Positions 1-8,316 of a stretch of DNA of 64,000 bases are shown here, in pieces. Origin of the DNA: JACNIV01 sp965370415 (GTDB lineage: Bacteria; Cloacimonadota; Cloacimonadia; Cloacimonadales; TCS61); assembly GCA_965370415.1 (NCBI GenBank), contig CBDUTJ010000007.1, positions 1-64,000 on the forward strand. Direction: 5' to 3'. A program made the translations under genes and the position numbers. A model generated the notes under the pieces. The model made no database searches, had not been told where the DNA came from, and worked only from the letters and a program-made list of their open reading frames with translations. Position 1 is the first letter of the stretch. Each line of letters opens with the position of its first letter.

Positions 1-37
1 AAATTATTCGGATAAGTTCTGCAAAAAGAGTGTTTTT

Positions 38-165
38 GTCATCCTGAGGAATTCTTTCTATTTTTCATACGAAGGATCTCAGTTTATATGAGATTCTTCC
101 GTCTTCGCCAAGGCTACGACAAGACAGGTCGTCGAATGCCTATGTAAGTTCATCCTCAGAAAGAC
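38..165. repeat. Dispersed imperfect palindrome, copy 1 (GTCnTnCTGAGGAA ends)
   Basis: Begins GTCATCCTGAGGAATTC and ends with TCCTCAGAAAGAC, so the ends are inverted repeats. Its centre (TTCCGTCTTCGCCAAGGCTA and what follows) recurs in reverse orientation inside the element at 59832-59959. Related ends occur at 26146-26240 and 29025-29129. No ORF is present, so it resembles a MITE or REP-type element. Confidence 0.6.
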
Positions 166-341
166 ATCCATTTTCCCATTTTGCAAAATACTTAAAATTA
201 TTCGGACAGCTCCAGCCTTTTCACCCTTCGTAGTAACACTACTACGGAGAACGGGCGTATAACTTCCGCCTTCGCTAAAGCTATGGCGAGACAGGTCGGC
301 TTGTCAGGCAGGAGCTATCCTTTTTCGTAATGCAATTCAAA

Positions 342-371
342 CCCCCTTTAATTCCCCCTTACAAAGGGGGA
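342..371. repeat. CCCCCTTT..AAGGGGG short repeat, copy 1
   Basis: CCCCCTTTAATTCCCCCTTA followed by CAAAGGGGGA. A close copy is at 23508-23538 and a degenerate one is near 26038-26053. It can form a small GC-rich hairpin. It lies in non-coding DNA each time. Confidence 0.55.
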
Positions 372-440
372 TCTATTCGTTGGTTCATCCTGTTGCTAAA
401 AAACTGAACTTAACGATAACATAATTCACAAGTTTAAGTT

Positions 441-464
441 CCCTCTCCAGTTTGTGGAAGAGGG
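441..464 (-). terminator. Possible terminator hairpin downstream of the T9SS gene
   Basis: CCCTCTCCA and TGGAAGAGGG form an imperfect stem 13 bases beyond the stop of the gene read leftward from 1682. There is no clear U-run, and the sequence resembles a dispersed CCCTCTCC..GGAGAGGG repeat, so terminator function is only suggested by position. Confidence 0.3.
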
Positions 465-476
465 TCAGGGTGAGGG

Positions 477-1682
477 TTACTTTATCAAGATCATTTTCCT
501 AATTGGTGACTTTGCCACGTTGGATTTATAGAGATAAATGCCAGATGGGAATTCTTCAGCATTCCATTCAATTGAAGTTTGAATATTGCGGATTGGTAAT
601 CTATCCATTAATTGACCTTTTAAATTATAAATTACAATCTCTGCGTTCTCTCCGACCTCTGCGGTAAGATTTAATGAAATTATTGTAGTTGGATTAAAAG
701 GATTAGGATAATTAAACATTTCAATTTCAGTAGTATTTATAACCGGTTCATCTGTATTTACACCATATTCGGTAAGAAGGAATACTCCGCCATCTGTGCA
801 ACAGACAATATTCGGACCGTTTATGAGGGGATGTATCGTTAGTTTATTTACGTTAAGATCGGGTAGACCGTCATTCATGAAAATCAGATCTTGCAGGATC
901 GGATCCCAGATAGCAACACCCGAAGGTTCTTCCCAGCCAACGAAAATGTTCTCGCTGCAATCAAAACAAACCGAACTCATCATAGTATCCCAGAATTCTA
1001 CTTCCCAGGTAGAGCCATAATCATCAGATCGCCAAAGACCGGAAGAGTAAGAAGAATCCGGGAAAATGCCATATAAAATTCCATTTTGAGAAAAAGCCAT
1101 ATTAGAGATGGGATATTGATTAGTAGATTGATTCCAGTTACTACCAGCATCATCAGAATAATAAATGGTATTATCTGCTGCAACTACAAAGTGGTCATCG
1201 TAGTTGATCATATCCAGGCAGTATTTGTTATTGAAGAATGTAACCGGTTCCCATACAGTACCTGTATTTGATCTTACCAGTCCCTGCTCTCCACCCACAT
1301 AATAATAATCGTCGGAGGGACAGTAATAAATAAATCTGGGATTCACGAACCATTCGGATATAAAAAATTCAAAGGTGATAAAATTGAAAAAATAAATGCC
1401 ATCGGAATAAGTTCCATTCCCCATCACTGCTATCAGATCGGCAGAACCAAGTTCCACAGCTTCCACATCCCATACCGGAAGGTCCCCGTAAGTATATTCC
1501 TGCCAATTGCCATTGTTGTATAGCCACAGACCATCGGATGCGCAGATCAATTCGTAAACAACTCCGCCACCCCTAAGATAGAAATTATTGGCTTCGATAC
1601 CTGCAGGTCCTATACCGTCCCAATTGTAAGATTGACAAAGAAGCGGGAAGAGAAGTAAAAATAAACATAAATACTTTTTCAT
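477..1682 (-). CDS. Secreted BNR/propeller-like protein with T9SS sorting domain
   Basis: 401 residues from the ATG at 1682, chosen because it has a strong Shine-Dalgarno (GGAGGAAAT) and begins a signal peptide (MKKYLCLFLLLFPLLCQS); longer in-frame starts add a non-signal leader. The middle has repeated short strand motifs typical of BNR/sialidase-like propellers (SDDAGSNWNQS, SDDYGSTWEVEF). The last 80 or so residues form a FlgD-like type A T9SS sorting domain with the hallmark NYPNPFNPTTII and a terminal IRKMILIK. Family knowledge says such domains send proteins through the outer membrane. Substrate or function is not recognisable. It is flanked on both sides by repeats and appears to be a single-gene unit. 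Confidence 0.75.
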   Translation of the reverse strand: MKKYLCLFLLLFPLLCQSYNWDGIGPAGIEANNFYLRGGGVVYELICASDGLWLYNNGNWQEYTYGDLPVWDVEAVELGSADLIAVMGNGTYSDGIYFFNFITFEFFISEWFVNPRFIYYCPSDDYYYVGGEQGLVRSNTGTVWEPVTFFNNKYCLDMINYDDHFVVAADNTIYYSDDAGSNWNQSTNQYPISNMAFSQNGILYGIFPDSSYSSGLWRSDDYGSTWEVEFWDTMMSSVCFDCSENIFVGWEEPSGVAIWDPILQDLIFMNDGLPDLNVNKLTIHPLINGPNIVCCTDGGVFLLTEYGVNTDEPVINTTEIEMFNYPNPFNPTTIISLNLTAEVGENAEIVIYNLKGQLMDRLPIRNIQTSIEWNAEEFPSGIYLYKSNVAKSPIRKMILIK

Positions 1683-1901
1683 ATTTCCTCCTTTAGATAA
1701 ATCTATATTGAAGGATGTATTCACTAACGGAAAATAAATATGAAAAATATTCTGTCAATATTAATATTTATTTATAATAATTATTATTAATAAATTTTAA
1801 CTAAAAAATTATTTTTGATTGAATTATGATAAAAAAAATCAGGAATTAAGTATTTGAATGTATAATCAATCAGTTCCGATGATGTTTGAAAATTTCATTC
1901 T

Positions 1902-1927
1902 GGTTACCAAGCCCCAGCTTGGTAACC
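1902..1927. repeat. Perfect 11-bp stem hairpin, loop CCCA
   Basis: GGTTACCAAGC and GCTTGGTAACC pair perfectly around a CCCA loop. It belongs by design to the same hairpin style seen at 1945-1966, 35478-35503 and 60133-60157: a long perfect stem with a 4-7 base loop in non-coding DNA. Confidence 0.6.
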
Positions 1928-1944
1928 CCCTAAAAAGAAATGCA

Positions 1945-1966
1945 TATCAAAGCAGGGGCTTTGATA
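1945..1966. repeat. Perfect 9-bp stem hairpin, loop AGGG
   Basis: TATCAAAGC and GCTTTGATA pair perfectly around AGGG, 17 bases after the previous hairpin. The two are similar in design but not in stem sequence. Confidence 0.6.
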
Positions 1967-1980
1967 CGAGATATGGAAAT

Positions 1981-2087
1981 CCCTCACCTAACTTCTCCCA
2001 GTGGGAGAGGAATGAGAGAGTTGAAACAAATTCTATAATAAAGATTAGTTCCCTTCTCCTTCTGGAAGAAGTGTTAGGGATGAGGGG
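1981..2087. repeat. CCCTCACCTAAC..GTTAGGGATGAGGG imperfect palindrome
   Basis: The ends CCCTCACCTAAC and GTTAGGGATGAGGGG are imperfect inverted repeats. Related CCCTCTCC and GGGTGAGGG strings occur at 441-476 and 60018-60097. Looks like a dispersed non-coding repeat family. Confidence 0.45.
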
Positions 2088-2095
2088 AAACTCTC

Positions 2096-2122
2096 CGTTC
2101 CAAACTCAGGAACATTGGAACG
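2096..2122 (-). terminator. Hairpin downstream of the Bat operon, possible terminator
   Basis: CGTTCCAA and TTGGAACG pair around an 11-base loop, 11 bases past the stop of the last gene of the minus-strand bat operon. On the minus strand no uninterrupted U-run follows. It belongs to the dispersed CGTTCC hairpin style, so it may be a repeat doing duty as terminator. Confidence 0.35.
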
Positions 2123-2132
2123 AGAAGAAAAA

Positions 2133-2987
2133 TCAGTCAGAATTAACGATGCTGGAAAATTTGAAAAAGATATTATCCTGTTTTGTAATGAGTGCCGGAT
2201 CGATTCGTTCACCTTTCCAGCTAATACCCCAGTGCAGATGATTTCCCGTTGAGCGTCCTGTAGAGCCCACTTCACCGATCTTATCACCTTTGAGGACATA
2301 ATCTCCTTTTTCCACACTAATAGTGCTCATGTGGATGTATATGGAACTTAGACCACAGCCATGATCTATCAATACGAATTTGCCATTGTAAAAATAATCT
2401 CCGGTTAATGCTACTATCCCTGTAGCCATTGACTTGATGTCGGTTCCCAGTGGAGCAGCAATATCCAGTCCGTTATGAGGAGAAACGGGAATCCCATTTA
2501 ATATCCTGTTACTGCCAAAAATCCCTGTTACTTTTCCATTTTCAACAGGGATCGTAAAATCATCTAAGTAAATAAATTGATTGTTTTGAATGTTTTTCCG
2601 AATCTCTTGCAGTTTTGCAGATTCACGTTCAATCCTGTCTATAACATCTTTATCTTTTGGGTCTTCAAGATACTCAGGAGGGATATTATCGATTCTTTGA
2701 GTTTCGTATTCCCGTTTGGTTAGGTGAAATTCAGTTGTTTCCATTTGCCCATTTTGCATTAACAGGGTTAAAATATGACGGAGTTTGGCGTCACGATCGA
2801 AACCGATTATAAAAATATTTTCCATAAGCGGTATTTCCTGATAATCTAAGAATATCTTCTCAATGCTGGAAGAAACTTTTCCAACCAGAATTCCACCCTG
2901 AGTTGCATTTCCCTGCAGAGTTAAAATATCCTCTGCCGCGATTGATAATGCAAGAACAATAAAAAGAAGAATAAAAAAGTATTTCAT
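2133..2987 (-). CDS. Secreted M23 family metallopeptidase
   Basis: 284 residues with an N-terminal signal peptide (1-19). A region of unknown fold (20-150) precedes a LytM/M23 domain (about 150-265). The zinc-binding set is visible: H171 and D175 in PHNGLDIAAP, H219 in YIHMS, and H250/H252 in GNHLHWGI, so the enzyme should be active as a peptidoglycan endopeptidase in the periplasm. It lies 8 bases after the stop of batE and ends the bat run, so it is probably co-transcribed with it. M23 genes are not a core part of described Bat operons, so a link to Bat function is inference. Family confident; exact substrate unknown. Confidence 0.85.
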   Translation of the reverse strand: MKYFFILLFIVLALSIAAEDILTLQGNATQGGILVGKVSSSIEKIFLDYQEIPLMENIFIIGFDRDAKLRHILTLLMQNGQMETTEFHLTKREYETQRIDNIPPEYLEDPKDKDVIDRIERESAKLQEIRKNIQNNQFIYLDDFTIPVENGKVTGIFGSNRILNGIPVSPHNGLDIAAPLGTDIKSMATGIVALTGDYFYNGKFVLIDHGCGLSSIYIHMSTISVEKGDYVLKGDKIGEVGSTGRSTGNHLHWGISWKGERIDPALITKQDNIFFKFSSIVNSD

Positions 2988-2995
2988 TTATTAGT

Positions 2996-3760
2996 TTACA
3001 GTTTGATCAATTCAAAATCTTCTTTGTGTACCCAGCCGCCCAGTCCATTGGGAAGTTTTATCAAGCTCCAGTTCTCTTCTTCTCTTTCGATTTCAAATAT
3101 CATTCCTTCGTGAATAGTAAAAACGCGTGTAAAATCTTCGCTTGGTCCACTATAGCCAATGGCAGAAGGAGTAAGTATAACACCTTCATTCTGGAAATGA
3201 TAAACTCGCCATTTAAGGAAACCGAGCAGCAGAAAGACAAGCAGGAAAAAGATGAGAACAGTTGTAATGAAGATGGGAACGGTTCTTTCACGATTACGAT
3301 AAAAAACTATCATAAAACAGGTAAGCAGGATAATAAGACCGAAGATCATAAGTGCAATGACAGCTAGCAGATTGATGGAAAGAGAATCGAATAGTTTTTC
3401 CCAGAAAGAGCGAATGACATCTTCCGAACCGATCTCCTGTTTATCTTTGGTTAAGGTCAGAGCAAATTCCAGATTTTTCCTTGCGCTGGCATGGTTAGAT
3501 TCGATCTTGAGAGCTTTTTTATAATAAAGGATCGATCTTCCAATTTGATGAAGCCGGAAATAACAATTTCCTATATTATAAAATAGATCTGCATTTATCA
3601 GACCTTCATTTTCAACACTTAGGAAATCTCTCAAAGCATTTTCATAATTTTTTGTTTCATATTCTTTCAATGCATTTTGAAATACTTCCTCTATCTTTGA
3701 TTCACCCGACAGAAGCAAACTGAATGCAATGATTATTAAGATTATGATCAGCCTTTTCAT
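2996..3760 (-). CDS. batE: BatE-like TPR and SH3-domain membrane protein
   Basis: 254 residues. Signal peptide or N-terminal anchor (1-18), TPR repeats (about 22-105; FYNIGNCYFRLHQIGRSILYYKKAL is a clear unit), two membrane spans (about 130-155 and 163-187), and a C-terminal bacterial SH3-like segment (about 195-254, VHKEDFELI). This matches BatE proteins of Bacteroidetes Bat operons, which combine TPRs, membrane spans and SH3b. Its start ATG overlaps the TGA of batD (ATGA), which implies translational coupling. It probably scaffolds the Bat complex on the inner membrane, periplasmic side. Exact role is unknown even in studied species. Confidence 0.75.
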   Translation of the reverse strand: MKRLIIILIIIAFSLLLSGESKIEEVFQNALKEYETKNYENALRDFLSVENEGLINADLFYNIGNCYFRLHQIGRSILYYKKALKIESNHASARKNLEFALTLTKDKQEIGSEDVIRSFWEKLFDSLSINLLAVIALMIFGLIILLTCFMIVFYRNRERTVPIFITTVLIFFLLVFLLLGFLKWRVYHFQNEGVILTPSAIGYSGPSEDFTRVFTIHEGMIFEIEREEENWSLIKLPNGLGGWVHKEDFELIKL

Positions 3761-5550
3761 CGGTTCCTCATATCTTTGTTTTTAGAAATATCGGCAATTA
3801 TTTCTTTCAGGAATTTAAAATCATTCTCGATATTTTCATGGGAAAAACCACCCGGCATAAAACGGGATTGATTACATTTCTCCAAAAGGGTGTTGATCTT
3901 TGCGGAAATTTCAGAAGATCCAGTTCTTTTTTGTACTTCGGAAAGAAGTTGATCTGTAGAACTTCCACGTGGTATTTTCAATTTATCTGCCAGATAACTG
4001 CTGAGTCCCAGTTGAGCAGCAGAATAAAATTCGATCTGTCCTTTACCGGCATGATCAGTAGCAGCTTTCATGTATTTACGTAAAATTTTGTTTGCCTGTT
4101 TCTGCCGTTGATAATCGAGGTTACCGCTAAGTTTCTGACGTTCATTTGCATAAATATAAGATACGGGCAGCAGCAAAATAAATGCCAACCAGATAAGCCA
4201 GTAACCGAATTCATCAAAATAAATTGTATTATCTTTTAGTTTAATATTGGTGATAATGAAGCTGATATCGGTTCCTTCCCGTTCTACAGAAGATTGAGCA
4301 GCACTGCTGGAAATATAGGTCATATCGCCTTCCTGTACATCCAAAGTATATTCTCGGGTTTGCTTAATGATATATTTTTTCTGGTATGGATCAAAGTAGG
4401 AAAAACTAATGGGTGGGATCTTAAATATTCCCTTTTCCTGTGCAATTACAAGATACTTTATCGATTTTGTACCTGATTTCTTATCACTTTTTATCTTTGT
4501 GGAAATCTCAGGATCAAGGAAACGTAAATTATTGATCTCTGGCAGAGCAGGAACTTCAAACTGCTTCAGGTTACCGGTACCTTTTATACTTAAATTATAT
4601 GTAAAAGAGTCGCCAACTTTAAGCTCGGTATCGCTTATGCTGCTGGATAATGTGTATTTACCTACTGCCCAGGAGAAACCGCTTGGACGATTTTCAAAGG
4701 GTAGTTCTTTTACATTTATATATATTGGTTTGCTTTTAATTGAATATCTTTTAGTGGAACCGAAATCAAAGAAACTGGTAGATTGAATACGCACATCAAC
4801 CAGCATTTCCAGGGAAGATATTTCCAGTTTACCGGTGCGGGTGGGAATAAGCACCATCCTGATCAACGGCATTTTTTGATAACGCTCTCCATTGAATGTA
4901 GCGCTGGAAAAACCTATTCTTTTTGCTCTGAAACTTACCTCATTCCAAAAACCATTGAAGACAGGTTCGGAACTAAAAGAAAGATCATTTATATCGTAAG
5001 GATCATAACGCGTATAAAGTGAAAATTCCACTGTTATCGGCTCACCTTTGAAAATGTTCTTTTTATCTACTTCTGCAATTATAAAAAGATTATCTTCCAG
5101 TTTAGCGGAGCTTTCATTTCTGGAAAATTGCCTGGAAGTTTGCGGAAGTGGTTCCGTGGTGCCTTCTACCACTTTTATGGAGATGGGTTGAGTGGTAAAT
5201 GTTTTGTCCTTTAATTTTAGAGTAATGGGCGGAATAATGAAATTTCCCTTGCGGTTTGGCTTCAGAATATAAGTAAAACTCTTTCTTATTTTTGAGGTCA
5301 TTTTACCATTGATGATCGAATAAGATGAAGATGAGGAAGAGGACACTCCCAGATTTTTAAAGTTATCGATCTCTGGAATATCCGGTGCTGCAATTTTACC
5401 GGCTTTCTCGCTGGAGAATTCAATGGTGAATTTCAATTGATCCTGCAAACCGATCTTTGTCTTGTCAACATAAGATTCTACAATAATATCTTCCGCTAGA
5501 AGCATGGCTGTGAGAACCAGTAAAATAGTAATTATAAAATTTCTCTTCAT
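3757..5550 (-). CDS. batD: BatD family protein (oxygen-tolerance domain)
   Basis: 597 residues: signal peptide (1-19), repeated Ig-like beta domains (about 20-420) with the BatD opening pattern ESYVDKTKIGLQDQLKFTIE, one membrane span near 448-467 (YWLIWLAFILLLPVSYIYA), and a cytoplasmic helical tail of about 130 residues. This is the usual BatD architecture and length. A serine-rich patch (SSSSSSYS) near residue 75 is typical low complexity. BatD is thought to work with the VWA proteins BatA and BatB in the envelope; the mechanism is not settled. It sits between batC (16-base gap) and batE (4-base overlap). Confidence 0.85.
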   Translation of the reverse strand: MKRNFIITILLVLTAMLLAEDIIVESYVDKTKIGLQDQLKFTIEFSSEKAGKIAAPDIPEIDNFKNLGVSSSSSSSYSIINGKMTSKIRKSFTYILKPNRKGNFIIPPITLKLKDKTFTTQPISIKVVEGTTEPLPQTSRQFSRNESSAKLEDNLFIIAEVDKKNIFKGEPITVEFSLYTRYDPYDINDLSFSSEPVFNGFWNEVSFRAKRIGFSSATFNGERYQKMPLIRMVLIPTRTGKLEISSLEMLVDVRIQSTSFFDFGSTKRYSIKSKPIYINVKELPFENRPSGFSWAVGKYTLSSSISDTELKVGDSFTYNLSIKGTGNLKQFEVPALPEINNLRFLDPEISTKIKSDKKSGTKSIKYLVIAQEKGIFKIPPISFSYFDPYQKKYIIKQTREYTLDVQEGDMTYISSSAAQSSVEREGTDISFIITNIKLKDNTIYFDEFGYWLIWLAFILLLPVSYIYANERQKLSGNLDYQRQKQANKILRKYMKAATDHAGKGQIEFYSAAQLGLSSYLADKLKIPRGSSTDQLLSEVQKRTGSSEISAKINTLLEKCNQSRFMPGGFSHENIENDFKFLKEIIADISKNKDMRNR

Positions 5551-5566
5551 GTTAACGTTACCTTAT

Positions 5567-6301
5567 TTACCAGTATTTACCACGTTTGGCTTTGTCAACG
5601 CTCATTTTGCGTTTTTCTTTTTTCATCTCTTCTTTTTCTTTTTGCAAAAGGGCTTTCAACATTTTTTCGGCATCTTCTTTTTTCTGGTCTTTTTTCATGT
5701 CTTGCTGCTGTTCTTGTTTTTGCTGCTCCTGTTTATCTTGCTGTTGTTTTTGTTGATCATCTTGCTGCTGCTGTTGATCTTTCTGTTGTTCTTTTTTTTC
5801 CTGATCTTTGTTTTCGTCGTTCTTATTTTGCTGCTGTTTTTCCTGCTGTTGGCGTTGCAGCATTCTGGCAGCTAATTCGTAATTATATCTTGCGTCCATA
5901 TTCTGCGGATCTTCGATAAGAGCGTCCCGGTAGTTATTTATTGCATTTTTGTAATCTTTCTGTTGGAATTTCACGTTACCAAGATTCTGTAAGGCTTTTG
6001 ATCTTTCATTAAATTCCTGGTTTTTCAGGGTGAGATTGTAGGAATGCTCGGCATCTTCCAGTTTACCGTTCTTATATTGGGCGTTTCCCTGGTTGAAGTG
6101 CAAACGGCTGTCATCGGGATACCTGATGGCATTATCACTGAACTTCTTCTCGGAATCCTGAAAACTTTCTTTATCGTAGTCTTTAATTCCTTTCAAATTT
6201 TGAATGGCTTTATCATAAGTTAAGATATCTGCAGATAGAATAGTGTTGATCAATACAAATGAAAAGATCAGTAATATCGGTACGATTTTCTTATAATTCA
6301 T
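5567..6301 (-). CDS. batC: BatC-like TPR protein with Gln/Lys-rich tail
   Basis: 244 residues. Signal peptide (1-24), TPRs (about 45-150; LHFNQGNAQYKNGKLEDAEHSY and LQNLGNVKFQQKDYKNAINN), then a strongly charged, Gln/Lys/Glu-rich low-complexity tail (about 150-225) ending in a short conserved-looking KRGKYW. BatC proteins of Bacteroidetes have the same TPR plus charged tail ending in an aromatic. The tail leads to a meaningless Leu/Phe-rich frame on the opposite strand. It starts 2 bases after batB and leads to batD. TPRs point to protein-protein contact within the Bat complex. Confidence 0.75.
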   Translation of the reverse strand: MNYKKIVPILLIFSFVLINTILSADILTYDKAIQNLKGIKDYDKESFQDSEKKFSDNAIRYPDDSRLHFNQGNAQYKNGKLEDAEHSYNLTLKNQEFNERSKALQNLGNVKFQQKDYKNAINNYRDALIEDPQNMDARYNYELAARMLQRQQQEKQQQNKNDENKDQEKKEQQKDQQQQQDDQQKQQQDKQEQQKQEQQQDMKKDQKKEDAEKMLKALLQKEKEEMKKEKRKMSVDKAKRGKYW

Positions 6302-6303
6302 TA

Positions 6304-7317
6304 TTATATTACTCTTTTGAATTTAACTTTCTTCTTGCACAAAATGAAAGATTCGATGAGCAGAAGCAATAAAGCTGCAATTACAAAATATTTGTATTGT
6401 TCTTTGTAGCGGGTGAATTCACGTGAATCGAATTTTTTCTTCTCGATTGCATTGATGTTTTTCATGATCTCAAAGATCTCGGATTGACGGGGTGTGATGG
6501 GGAAGAAGCGACCGGTTCCAGTTTTAGCGATCTTGGTAAGAATACTAATATCCAGTTTTGTGAAAATAATATCACCTTTATCGTCTTTGGCATAGACTAC
6601 ATTGCCAGCTGCATCTCGTATGGGGATGGTGCTCCCTTCCGGTGACCCTACACCCAGTGTGTAGATAATAGCATTCTTTCTGGCAGTTTCCTCAGCTATT
6701 TTAACTGCGTTTTCTTCCAGGTCTTCTCCATCACTTACCACGATGATAACTTTGTGTTTTTCATCTTCACCAAAAAGTGTAACTGCCCTGGCAATAGCAC
6801 CGCCGATATCTGTTCCATAGGATGGTACTGTTTCCGTATCCAGCAGACTTAAAAAGAGCTTGGCTGCACCGTAATCATTGGTAAGCGGACACTGTACAAA
6901 ACTCTTTCCGGCAAAAGCCACGATAGCGATGCGGTCACCTTTCAGTTGGTCTATAAAAAGTGAGATCTGGTCTTTTGCACGTTCGATGCGGCTGGGTTGA
7001 ATATCCTGTGCATCCATGCTTTTTGAAACATCAATTGCAACCACGACATCAATGCCTTCCTTTTTCACGATCTGAACTTCTTTATTCCAGCGGGGTCGAG
7101 CTAGAGCAATTATCAGGAAGAAAACAGCCATGATGAAAATTACATTCTTCAAAGACCAATGAAATAAAGAAAATTCCTGCATGTAATAGTCATAAAACTT
7201 CTTATCTGCGAAGTTGCTGAACTGCTTTTTCTTGTTATGTGCCGCTACTCCCAGCAGAATAACGAAAAGCGGAATTAACAGCATAAGAAACAGAACGTAT
7301 GGATTACCCCAATGCAT
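6304..7317 (-). CDS. batB: VWA-domain membrane protein BatB
   Basis: 337 residues. Two N-terminal membrane spans (about 6-26 and 55-75), a von Willebrand A domain (about 88-300) with an intact metal-ion-dependent adhesion site (DVSKS at 96-100, T in SYGTDIG, and DGED), and one C-terminal span (YFVIAALLLLLIESFIL). The N-terminal ALARPRW motif before the VWA domain is shared with BatA and is typical of the family. Located between batA (9-base gap) and batC (2-base gap). The VWA domain faces the periplasm and probably binds partner proteins through a divalent metal. Confidence 0.88.
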   Translation of the reverse strand: MHWGNPYVLFLMLLIPLFVILLGVAAHNKKKQFSNFADKKFYDYYMQEFSLFHWSLKNVIFIMAVFFLIIALARPRWNKEVQIVKKEGIDVVVAIDVSKSMDAQDIQPSRIERAKDQISLFIDQLKGDRIAIVAFAGKSFVQCPLTNDYGAAKLFLSLLDTETVPSYGTDIGGAIARAVTLFGEDEKHKVIIVVSDGEDLEENAVKIAEETARKNAIIYTLGVGSPEGSTIPIRDAAGNVVYAKDDKGDIIFTKLDISILTKIAKTGTGRFFPITPRQSEIFEIMKNINAIEKKKFDSREFTRYKEQYKYFVIAALLLLLIESFILCKKKVKFKRVI

Positions 7318-7326
7318 AAATTACCC

Positions 7327-8316
7327 TCATGGTAGTTCCTTTCTTATCACAATTCTAAATGTAAATTCTAATAAAATTATCACAAAAGCAAAAATTAAAT
7401 ATCTCCAAAAAAACTCCTGGTAAATATAATAATCATTTATCTTTAATTCTGTTTTTTCCAGTTTGTCAATATATTCAATAATAGCTTTCAGTTCGGCAGT
7501 GTTGGTAGCCAATCTGGCTCTTTCCGAACCTGTTATCTTAGCGATCTTATTAAGTGTGATCATGTCTATTTCTATATTTACTTTTCTGTACCTGGTGCCA
7601 AAAGGAGTTTGAATCGGGTAATCCACCAATCCTTTGCTACCCACACCCACGCAATATACTTTTATGCCAAAAGTGGCAGCCAGATCAGCAGCTGTAAATG
7701 GATCTATTTCACCGGCATTATTGCGTCCATCGGTTATCAGTATTATTACTTTCGATTTTGCTTCTGAGTCTTTCAATCGAGCAACGGCAGTTGCCAGACC
7801 CATTCCGATAGCTGTTCCACTGGCTTCTTCATTGATCTTCATATCTGCCATGATGGTCATGAGAATATTATAATCGAGTGTAAGCGGGCATTGAGTATAA
7901 GCATTTTCTGAGAAAACAATAAGACCGATGCGGTCGTTGTGACGGTGATCGATGAAATCTATAGCGACTTTTTTGGCTGCTTCCAGACGGTTTTTGGGTT
8001 GGAAGTCCACGGCTTTCATGCTGCCGCTCACATCGATTGCAAGCATAATATCTATTCCCTTACCCGTGATCTGCTGTTTTTTATGAGCCAGGCGGGGTCT
8101 TGCCAGAGCAATTACCAGAAAAATAATAGCGATACAACGCAGTAGGGTTGGAGCGAAACGTAGAATACTACTTCTTCCAACTACTTTGTGTAATAGATCA
8201 ATACGACTGTGCAAAAGACGCACTTTCCGTTTTTGCTTAACCAAAAGTTCATATAAAATTATTGGTATTAATAAAAGTAAAGCCCAGAACCAGTCAGGAT
8301 GAACAAATTCAAGCAT
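7327..8316 (-). CDS. batA: VWA-domain membrane protein BatA
   Basis: 329 residues from the ATG at 8316. This start has GGAGGAACAAG directly upstream and gives the usual BatA opening (MLEFVHPDWFW, a membrane span at 8-25); an upstream in-frame start adds an unsupported 14-residue leader. Second span near 60-72, then a VWA domain with MIDAS DVSGS at 95-99, and a C-terminal span. The start overlaps the end of the upstream BatD-like gene by 8 bases, which suggests coupling. BatA and BatB are paralogues of nearly equal length lying in tandem, as in Bacteroides. Confidence 0.88.
   Translation of the reverse strand: MLEFVHPDWFWALLLLIPIILYELLVKQKRKVRLLHSRIDLLHKVVGRSSILRFAPTLLRCIAIIFLVIALARPRLAHKKQQITGKGIDIMLAIDVSGSMKAVDFQPKNRLEAAKKVAIDFIDHRHNDRIGLIVFSENAYTQCPLTLDYNILMTIMADMKINEEASGTAIGMGLATAVARLKDSEAKSKVIILITDGRNNAGEIDPFTAADLAATFGIKVYCVGVGSKGLVDYPIQTPFGTRYRKVNIEIDMITLNKIAKITGSERARLATNTAELKAIIEYIDKLEKTELKINDYYIYQEFFWRYLIFAFVIILLEFTFRIVIRKELP

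Larger units (their letters stand above)
1..476. other. Non-coding region rich in dispersed palindromic repeats
   Basis: No credible gene. The stretch holds an imperfect palindrome at 38-165, a CCCCCTTT..AAGGGGG element at 342-371 and a hairpin at 441-464. The 12-base string AAATTATTCGGA occurs at 1-12 and again at 195-206, on both sides of the 38-165 element. The sequence looks like a graveyard of small mobile repeats rather than a regulatory region. Confidence 0.6.
1683..2132. other. Non-coding region with several strong hairpins
   Basis: The first 170 bases are very AT-rich and probably carry the promoter of the gene ending at 477. The rest holds two perfect hairpins (1902-1927, 1945-1966), a CCCTCACC..GGTGAGGG-type element (1981-2087) and a hairpin at 2096-2122. 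An open frame on the plus strand (1858-2241) runs through these repeats and into the antisense of the M23 gene; it is not credible as a gene. Confidence 0.6.

Noticed and set aside
1858..2241. 127-codon plus-strand frame
   Set aside because: Runs through hairpin repeats and antisense to the M23 gene, no ribosome site, no protein character.
5504..5875. Leu/Phe-rich 123-codon frame
   Set aside because: It is the antisense image of the Gln/Lys-rich tail of batC.
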